Shown here: positions 57,369-64,000 of the stretch, piece by piece
Layout: the number at the start of each line of letters is the position of its first letter
Numbering within the stretch: the first letter of the stretch is position 1
Source of the DNA: Bosea beijingensis
GTDB taxonomy: Bacteria; Pseudomonadota; Alphaproteobacteria; Rhizobiales; Beijerinckiaceae
Direction: 5' to 3'
Assembly: GCF_030758975.1 (NCBI RefSeq)
Contig: NZ_CP132359.1
Span: 2,638,782 to 2,702,781, forward strand
DNA: 64,000 nucleotides
The notes under the pieces: generated by a model
Database searches by the model: none
What the model was told of the DNA's origin: nothing
Seen by the model: the letters and a program-made list of their open reading frames with translations, nothing else
Program-made: the position numbers and the translations under genes

Positions 57369-58241
57369 CTATTGCGTCGGCGACAGCGGTAGCGGCGCGG
57401 GCTTCGGGCGCGGCTTGGGCTTGGCGGCGGCTGGCTTCGGCTCGGTGTTGAGGCCGAGCCGGGCACGCAGCGAGGCGGCCCGCGCCTCGGTGATCCGGGC
57501 GCCGCAGAAACCGAACTGGCCCTCGCGCTGGAAATCCCGGCAGATCATCTCGCGCTCGGCCGAGAAGCCGGCCTGTTCGCGCGCGACCACGCGCTGTTCG
57601 ACGGCGTCCGACTTGGCGGTCAGCGTCCGGTAGCCCTCGCGGACGGCGCGTTCTGCATTGCCCCGCGCCTTCTCGATCTCCTTGGCTTGTCCGGCGACCG
57701 TGCGCGCATCGGGCCCCCAAAGCCCGCGCGGGTCGATCCGGCATTGTGCGGCCTGGACGACGCAGGGCTCCGTCGGCTCGACCACGAGGAAGGCGCCGTC
57801 GAGCACGTCGAAGACGATCGGGCAGATCGGCGCTTCCAGCTTGTAGCGGGGAACGCCGGCCGGGCGCCCGAGCGCGGTGACGGGGAGGGGCGCGTCGCCG
57901 AAGGAGACGGCGCAGGGCTCGACCAGATTGACGCTCTGGAAGCCGTCGAGATTGAGCTTGAGGCCATAGCCCGTCGGTGTCTTCGAAAAGATCGCCTCGC
58001 CATGGTTGCCGTGGCGATGCAGCGCCTTGCCGAGGATGGCGTCCTCGCCGGCGACCTGGATGGCGGGCATGCTTGGCGGGCGTGGCGCCGCCGGCGCACC
58101 GGGCTGGGAGGGCGCGGCCTGCTGGGTTCCCGGCGCATTGAACGGCTGGGCACCCGGCAATTGCAGCGGTTGCGCATGCGCCGTCGACGCGGCTGCCGCG
58201 AGGGCCATCGAGGCGAGGATGAGGCGCATCGGTCTTGTCAT
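57369..58241 (-). CDS. Hypothetical secreted protein
   Basis: 290 residues. A signal peptide (hydrophobic about 5-20, ending AHA) precedes a Pro-rich stretch (about 25-60), a central domain with Cys residues (EPCAVSFGD, PICPIVFD, EPCVVQAAQC) and a C-terminal helical region (about 190-270) with CRDFQREGQFGFC. Family not recognised. It ends with a Lys/Pro-rich tail. ATG 58241 and ATG 58229 are both possible. It is convergent with thiM and divergent from dnaK. Confidence 0.75.
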   Translation of the reverse strand: MTRPMRLILASMALAAAASTAHAQPLQLPGAQPFNAPGTQQAAPSQPGAPAAPRPPSMPAIQVAGEDAILGKALHRHGNHGEAIFSKTPTGYGLKLNLDGFQSVNLVEPCAVSFGDAPLPVTALGRPAGVPRYKLEAPICPIVFDVLDGAFLVVEPTEPCVVQAAQCRIDPRGLWGPDARTVAGQAKEIEKARGNAERAVREGYRTLTAKSDAVEQRVVAREQAGFSAEREMICRDFQREGQFGFCGARITEARAASLRARLGLNTEPKPAAAKPKPRPKPAPLPLSPTQ

Positions 58242-58561
58242 GGCGGCCAGCGAAACCGGAACGGCCTTTCTGAATGAAGGCGCAGGCAGGCTGACGCAAG
58301 GGCGGGAAGGCCACACCCGGGCGGAAAGCGCGCTCCGGTGGCAAATCGGCCGGTGCTCCCGATTCTTAATCGGCTCGCCTGTCTTGCAAGGGGTGGAACA
58401 CCCTCACTATATACGCCGCCAAGGGGCGGTTTAACCACCGTCAAACGTGGAATGCCGGTTTCGTTCGCCGCTGAAGCGGGGGCGATCCGGTCCATGGGCC
58501 GGCAGGCGGCGCGGAAAGCGTCGCAGGTCGGCGATCTGCTCAATCGAAAGGGATCCCATCC
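58242..58561. other. Interval upstream of dnaK
   Basis: 320 nt with no gene that I can support. It carries the RpoH-like promoter described separately and, inside its spacer, a small GGGTG-GAA-CACCC palindrome. No CIRCE element is seen. The rest has no recognisable structure. Confidence 0.6.
58383..58415 (+). promoter_or_regulatory. RpoH-like heat-shock promoter for dnaK
   Basis: CTTG at 58383-58386 and YTATNTNNG (CTATATACG) at 58407-58415. The spacing is one or two nt longer than the usual alphaproteobacterial RpoH consensus. It is 146 nt before dnaK. Confidence 0.5.
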
Positions 58562-60475
<1,914 letters not shown>

Positions 60476-60502
60476 TCGCGCGCTCGTAACGCAACCGACG
60501 TC

Positions 60503-60577
60503 ATGGCCGGGCTTGACCCGGCCATCTCGTTCGGGAATGGCCTGCTGGACGGATGGCCGGGCTCGCTGCCCGGCCAT
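60503..60577 (+). repeat. Twin hairpins between dnaK and dnaJ
   Basis: Two perfect stem-loops: ATGGCCGGG / CCCGGCCAT (60503-60525, loop CTTGA) and ATGGCCGGGC / GCCCGGCCAT (60553-60577, loop TCGCT). They resemble a dispersed intergenic repeat type. In the mRNA they could protect the dnaK end or reduce read-through to dnaJ. Confidence 0.75.
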
Positions 60578-60609
60578 GCCGCGTCAAAGCTGCGGGGACA
60601 GACATTTCG

Positions 60610-61746
60610 ATGTCGAAGCGCGATTACTACGAGATCCTCGGCGTCAGCCGGACCGTGACGGAGGTCGAGCTCAAGACCTCCTTCCGCAAGCTCGCGATGC
60701 AGCATCATCCGGACAAGAATCCCGGCAACAAGGAAGCCGAGATCAAGTTCAAGGAAATCAACGAGGCCTATCAGATCCTGTCCGACGGCCAGAAGCGCTC
60801 GGCCTATGACCGCTTCGGCCACCAGGCCTTCGAGAATGGCGGCGGCGGTGGCCCCGGCGGCAATGCCGATTTCTCCGACTTCATGTCGGATATCTTCGAT
60901 TCCTTCTTCGGCGATGCCCGCCGCGGCGGTGCGCGCGGCGCCAATGGCCGCGAGCGTGGCGCCGACCTGCGCTACAATCTCGAGATCGGACTGGAAGAGG
61001 CCTTCGCCGGCAAGAACGAATCGATCCGGGTGCCGACCTCGATCTCCTGCGAATCCTGCTCCGGCTCCGGCGCCAAGCCCGGCTCGAAATCACGCCAGTG
61101 CCCGACCTGCGGCGGTCATGGCCGTGTCCGCGCCAATCAGGGCTTCTTCTCGGTCGAGCGCACCTGCCCGACTTGCTCGGGCCGCGGCGAGGTCATCGAC
61201 GACCCCTGCAAGAACTGCCAGGGCGCCGGACGCGTCACCCGCGAGCGCACGCTCTCGGTGAACATCCCGGCCGGCGTCGAGGATGGCACGCGCATCCGCC
61301 TCGCCGGCGAGGGCGAGGCTGGCCTGCGCGGCGGGCCTGCCGGCGATCTCTACATCTTCCTCTCGATCAAGCCGCACGCGATCTTCCAGCGCGACGGCGC
61401 CGACCTGTTCTGCCGCGTGCCGATCGGGCTGGTCTCGGCCGCGCTCGGCGGCGAGATCGAGGTGCCGACGCTGTCCGGCGAACAGGCGCGCGTGAAGATT
61501 CCCGAGGGCACCCAGACCGGCAAGCAGTTCCGTTTGAAGGCCAAGGGCATGAGCGTGCTGCGCTCGCGCGATGTCGGCGACCTCTACATCCAGGTCGTGG
61601 TCGAGACGCCGCAGAAGCTCACCGCACGCCAGCGCGAATTGCTGGAGGAGTTCGAGCGCGAGAGCTCGCACAACAACCACCCGGAGACGGCTGGCTTCTT
61701 CGGCCGGGTCAAGGATTTCCTCGGCGGTTTCGGCGGCACGGCCTGA
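60610..61746 (+). CDS. dnaJ: Chaperone protein DnaJ
   Basis: 378 residues. The J domain (about 1-70) with the HPD motif in QHHPDKNPG activates DnaK; a Gly/Phe-rich linker, then four zinc-binding repeats ([32 protein letters not shown]) and the C-terminal substrate domains. It is the partner of DnaK in the same operon. ATG 60610 gives [12 protein letters not shown] terminator follows the stop. Confidence 0.97.
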   Translation: MSKRDYYEILGVSRTVTEVELKTSFRKLAMQHHPDKNPGNKEAEIKFKEINEAYQILSDGQKRSAYDRFGHQAFENGGGGGPGGNADFSDFMSDIFDSFFGDARRGGARGANGRERGADLRYNLEIGLEEAFAGKNESIRVPTSISCESCSGSGAKPGSKSRQCPTCGGHGRVRANQGFFSVERTCPTCSGRGEVIDDPCKNCQGAGRVTRERTLSVNIPAGVEDGTRIRLAGEGEAGLRGGPAGDLYIFLSIKPHAIFQRDGADLFCRVPIGLVSAALGGEIEVPTLSGEQARVKIPEGTQTGKQFRLKAKGMSVLRSRDVGDLYIQVVVETPQKLTARQRELLEEFERESSHNNHPETAGFFGRVKDFLGGFGGTA

Positions 61747-61767
61747 GCAGCCATCCAACCAGACATG

Positions 61768-61795
61768 AAAAGGGCCGCCTTTCGGCGGCCCTTTT
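61768..61795. terminator. Bidirectional terminator between dnaJ and csbD
   Basis: AAAAGGGCCGCC and GGCGGCCCTTTT form a perfect 12-bp stem with a TTTC loop, and T-rich sequence follows in both directions. It serves dnaJ and the convergent csbD. Confidence 0.9.
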
Positions 61796-61812
61796 GCTTT
61801 TGAGGCGATGCC

Positions 61813-62004
61813 TCAGACCTTGTCGACGGCCTTCTTGACCGCGTCCTTGCCCTTGCCGAGCGCCTGCTGGGCTTCGCCCTTCAGCTCCTGCGCCTTGCCC
61901 TCGGCTTCCAGGCCGGGCTTGTTGAACGCCTTGCCGGCGGCCTGCTTGACGTTGCCGGCGGCCTCGTTGGCCATGCCCTTGATCTTGTCGGTCGTGCTGC
62001 CCAT
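61813..62004 (-). CDS. CsbD family stress protein
   Basis: 63 residues. CsbD proteins are small, highly charged and induced by general stress in many bacteria. The family pattern with repeated KIKGMANEAAGNVKQAAGKA and a Lys/Gly/Ala-rich end is clear. AGGAG lies before ATG 62004; an upstream start at 62142 lies in the XRE gene and is rejected. A candidate EcfG promoter is 49 nt upstream. Its molecular role is unknown. Confidence 0.92.
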   Translation of the reverse strand: MGSTTDKIKGMANEAAGNVKQAAGKAFNKPGLEAEGKAQELKGEAQQALGKGKDAVKKAVDKV

Positions 62005-62053
62005 CGCGCTTAACTCCTGAAGAGATCGGCCCCCAGCCGTTTTCCGCTGAGAG

Positions 62054-62078
62054 AACCGGCATTTCAGGGAAAGGTTCC
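62054..62078 (-). promoter_or_regulatory. Candidate EcfG promoter for csbD
   Basis: Minus strand: GGAAC (62078-62074), 17 nt, GTT (62056-62054), with G before GTT. It is 49 nt before the csbD ATG. CsbD genes are typical general-stress targets, which adds weight. Confidence 0.65.
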
Positions 62079-62083
62079 AGGCC

Positions 62084-62899
62084 TCAGGCTGTACCATCAG
62101 CCTGTGCAGCGAGGGCACGCAAAGCCTCGCCCGTCGCCGCATCGGCCGGGAAGAAGGTCTCCAGCGCCAGTTCCGACAAGGTGACGTCCACGGGCGTGCC
62201 GAACACGGTGGTCGTCGAGATCAGCGACAGCGTGGTCTCGCCGAGTTTCAACTGCATGGGCACGACGATCGCCGCTTCTGCCTCGGCGTCGTGTCGCCAC
62301 CCCGTGTCGGGATGGGAATAGCTCATCAATTCGCCCAGCAGTTCGCCGAGCCTGGCATCGGCCGTCGCGCGCACCTGCTGGCGCAGTCTTGCCAGGAGAT
62401 GGGCACGCCATTCCGCGAGATTGAGGATGAAGGGCGCGAGCCCCTGCGGATGCAGCGACAGGCGCAGCACATTGACGGGCGGCTTCAGCAGCTCCGCATC
62501 CGCAACGAGGCCGAGCAATCGCGTCACCGCGCCGTTATAGGCCAGCAGCGTCCAGTGCCGGTCGACGGCGACCGCCGGATAGGGCTCGTGTCCCCTGAGG
62601 ATGAGGTCGATCGCGCTGCGGGCAGCGTCCAGCGACGGGTCCTCCAGCGATCGCTCGGGATATACAGGCGCATAGCCGGCCGCCAGCAAGAGCGCGTTGC
62701 GCTCCCGCAGGGGCACGGCGAGATGCTCGGCGAGCAGCAGGACCATCTCGCGGCTGGGCCGCGAGCGGCCGCTTTCGATGAAGCTCAGATGCTTCTGCGA
62801 GATCTCGGCTTCGAGCGCGAGATCGAGCTGGCTGAAGCGGCGGAGCTGGCGCCAGTCGCGCAGCAACGCGCCGATCGGAGGAGGCTGATGTGTGTTCAT
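62084..62899 (-). CDS. XRE family transcriptional regulator with MmyB-like domain
   Basis: 271 residues. The helix-turn-helix at about 20-70 (LRRFSQLDLALEAEISQKHL) is followed by an MmyB-like ligand-binding domain (about 95-260) of the PAS-like type, with the block YPAVAVDRHWTLLAYNGAV. Such proteins sense small molecules such as fatty acids. ATG 62899 has a poor ribosome binding site; TTG 62935 with GGGAGG is closer than ideal. It is divergent from a small membrane protein that it may regulate. Confidence 0.87.
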   Translation of the reverse strand: MNTHQPPPIGALLRDWRQLRRFSQLDLALEAEISQKHLSFIESGRSRPSREMVLLLAEHLAVPLRERNALLLAAGYAPVYPERSLEDPSLDAARSAIDLILRGHEPYPAVAVDRHWTLLAYNGAVTRLLGLVADAELLKPPVNVLRLSLHPQGLAPFILNLAEWRAHLLARLRQQVRATADARLGELLGELMSYSHPDTGWRHDAEAEAAIVVPMQLKLGETTLSLISTTTVFGTPVDVTLSELALETFFPADAATGEALRALAAQADGTA

Positions 62900-63028
62900 G
62901 GCGGAGAAGCTAGCGATCCCGGCGGGCCGTTCCAATTACCTCCCACTTAATCGACGGGCCGACGCGGTTCCGTCAGCATTCCCCTCATCGAAACGGGCTT
63001 GAGGCCCCAGACCGCCAAGGAGAATGCC

Positions 63029-63454
63029 ATGTCGCTCATCCAGTCCTCGCCGCTGCTGCGCACCGCTCTCGCCCTCGACGCCGCCGCCTGCGCCGGCATG
63101 GGCCTCATTCTCGCCGCTGCGGCCGGTCCGCTCTCGGCTCCGCTCGGGTTCCCTGCTGAGTTCCTGCGCGGCGCCGGCCTCGTGCTGCTGCCTTGCGCAG
63201 CGCTGATCGCCTGGTTTGCCAGCCGCAAGGCCCTGCCGCGCCTGGCGGTCTATGCCGTGATCGGAGTCAATCTGCTCTGGGTCGCCGACAGCATCGCCAT
63301 CCTCCTGATGGGCTGGTTCGCACCGACCGGGCTCGGCATCGCCTTCGTCCTGGCCCAGGCGGCCGCCGTGGCGATCGTGACCGAACTGGAAGTGATCGGC
63401 TTCAAGCGCTCGGGCGCGGCGCTCCCTTCCGGCGGCGCGGCGGCGCTTCTTTGA
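63029..63454 (+). CDS. Hypothetical four-helix membrane protein
   Basis: 141 residues. Four hydrophobic segments (about 11-33, 42-62, 68-92 and 98-118) indicate an integral inner-membrane protein. The family is not recognised. AAGGAGAATGCC before ATG 63029 gives a good ribosome binding site. It is divergent from the XRE regulator, 129 nt apart, and may be its target. Confidence 0.75.
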   Translation: MSLIQSSPLLRTALALDAAACAGMGLILAAAAGPLSAPLGFPAEFLRGAGLVLLPCAALIAWFASRKALPRLAVYAVIGVNLLWVADSIAILLMGWFAPTGLGIAFVLAQAAAVAIVTELEVIGFKRSGAALPSGGAAALL

Positions 63455-63524
63455 AAACCGTCATCTGACTGTCGCATGGGCTGACTAGCCGACGGGCCTC
63501 TGTCTTCGTCAGCGGTGAGATCCC

Positions 63525-64000
63525 ATGCGCCAGCCTCTCGTCCTCGCGGCTCTCGCCGCCGTCCTTCTCAGCGGCACGGCCATGGCCGAGCCGCTCTTCA
63601 ACCGGATCGCCACCTTCTCGGTGCCGCAGAACCTGCCGGCCGATCGCGATCCCAAGAAGAAGACCGTCTCCGAGATCATCGCCGCCAATGGCGACGGCAC
63701 GCTGCTCGCCTATACCGATGCCGAGCAGAAGGCACTCGGGATCATCGACATCGCCGATCCCGCCAATCCCAGGCCCGCCGGTTTCGTGCCGCTGGAAGGC
63801 GAATCCACCTCGGTCATGATCCTCGGCGACAAGGCCTTCGTCGCGGTCGTCACCTCCGGCGACAATTTCAAGGAGCCGGCCGGCCATCTCGCCACCGTCG
63901 ACCTCAAGACGAAGCAGGTCGTGGCCAAGTGCGACCTCGGCGGCCAGCCCGACTCGGTCACGCTGACCAAGGACAAGGGCAAGATCGTCATCGCCATCGA
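63525..64000 (+). CDS. Secreted beta-propeller-like protein, 3' end outside window
   Basis: 158 residues seen. A signal peptide (MRQPLVLAALAAVLLSGTAM, cleaved near AMA) is followed by repeated short strands with the pattern GDGTLLAYTDAEQKALGIID and TSVMILGDKAFVAV, as in periplasmic propeller proteins of the alkaline phosphatase/phytase-like type found in Hyphomicrobiales. The real function cannot be known from this fragment. The frame is open to the last base. Confidence 0.7.
   Translation, partial: MRQPLVLAALAAVLLSGTAMAEPLFNRIATFSVPQNLPADRDPKKKTVSEIIAANGDGTLLAYTDAEQKALGIIDIADPANPRPAGFVPLEGESTSVMILGDKAFVAVVTSGDNFKEPAGHLATVDLKTKQVVAKCDLGGQPDSVTLTKDKGKIVIAI

Overview
This is a GC-rich window packed with genes, from an alphaproteobacterium of the order Hyphomicrobiales. 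The evidence is the PhyR/NepR/EcfG general stress response locus, the neighbourhood rpsT-dnaA-dnaN-recF-gyrB with mutM-ubiE-ubiB close by, a Sinorhizobium-type PmtA-like methyltransferase, a DUF992 protein and clustered GANTC (CcrM) sites. A Bosea-like or related genus is my inference; the sequence alone does not prove it.

Region 1 (1-13.9 kb) starts with the 3' part of polA and then becomes a stress-response island. The core is phyR (minus strand) facing nepR-ecfG and a HisKA_2 sensor protein (plus strand). Around it lie an AI-2E transporter, a DUF883/holin-like pair, a CHASE3 histidine kinase, a stand-alone receiver protein, a DUF992 protein, an extensin-like protein with a tiny membrane protein, and a Crp/Fnr regulator. 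Reading the upstream regions by eye, I found sites of the EcfG type (GGAAC, 17-18 nt, GTT) in front of ten transcription units. Eight are in this island; the others precede csbD and a small secreted protein. I think this is the most informative signal in the window.

Region 2 (13.9-38.6 kb) is mostly housekeeping: a PmtA-like methyltransferase, a diguanylate cyclase, glutaminase, an ABC-F protein, ybaK, gyrB, recQ, lysE, recF, dnaN, dnaA, rpsT, a PLP-dependent dehydratase, enoyl-CoA hydratase, mutM, ubiE, ubiB and amn. The interval upstream of dnaA is about 720 nt long. It holds five GANTC sites within 261 bp and a perfect 8-bp-arm palindrome. I found no DnaA boxes there, so I do not call an origin.

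Region 3 (38.7-51.3 kb) is accessory metabolism. An ArsR-led operon (arsR, SRPBCC, DUF1579, VOC) has a 30-bp palindromic operator touching the start region. Next come two divergent operons around a MarR regulator: a family-5 peptide-type ABC importer with asparaginase, creatininase-family hydrolase, polysaccharide-deacetylase-fold hydrolase, 2-dehydropantoate reductase-like and SDR enzymes. Together they look like a system for importing and degrading amides, cyclic amides or isoaspartyl compounds.

Region 4 (51.3-64 kb) holds a long Pro/Ala-rich OmpA-family protein with a 126-bp tandem repeat, small secreted proteins, a TPP riboswitch with thiC-thiM, dnaK-dnaJ behind an RpoH-like promoter, csbD, an XRE regulator with a divergent membrane protein, and the 5' part of a secreted propeller-like protein.

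Two families of dispersed palindromic repeats (about 95 bp and about 116 bp) sit between genes, several of them inside operons.
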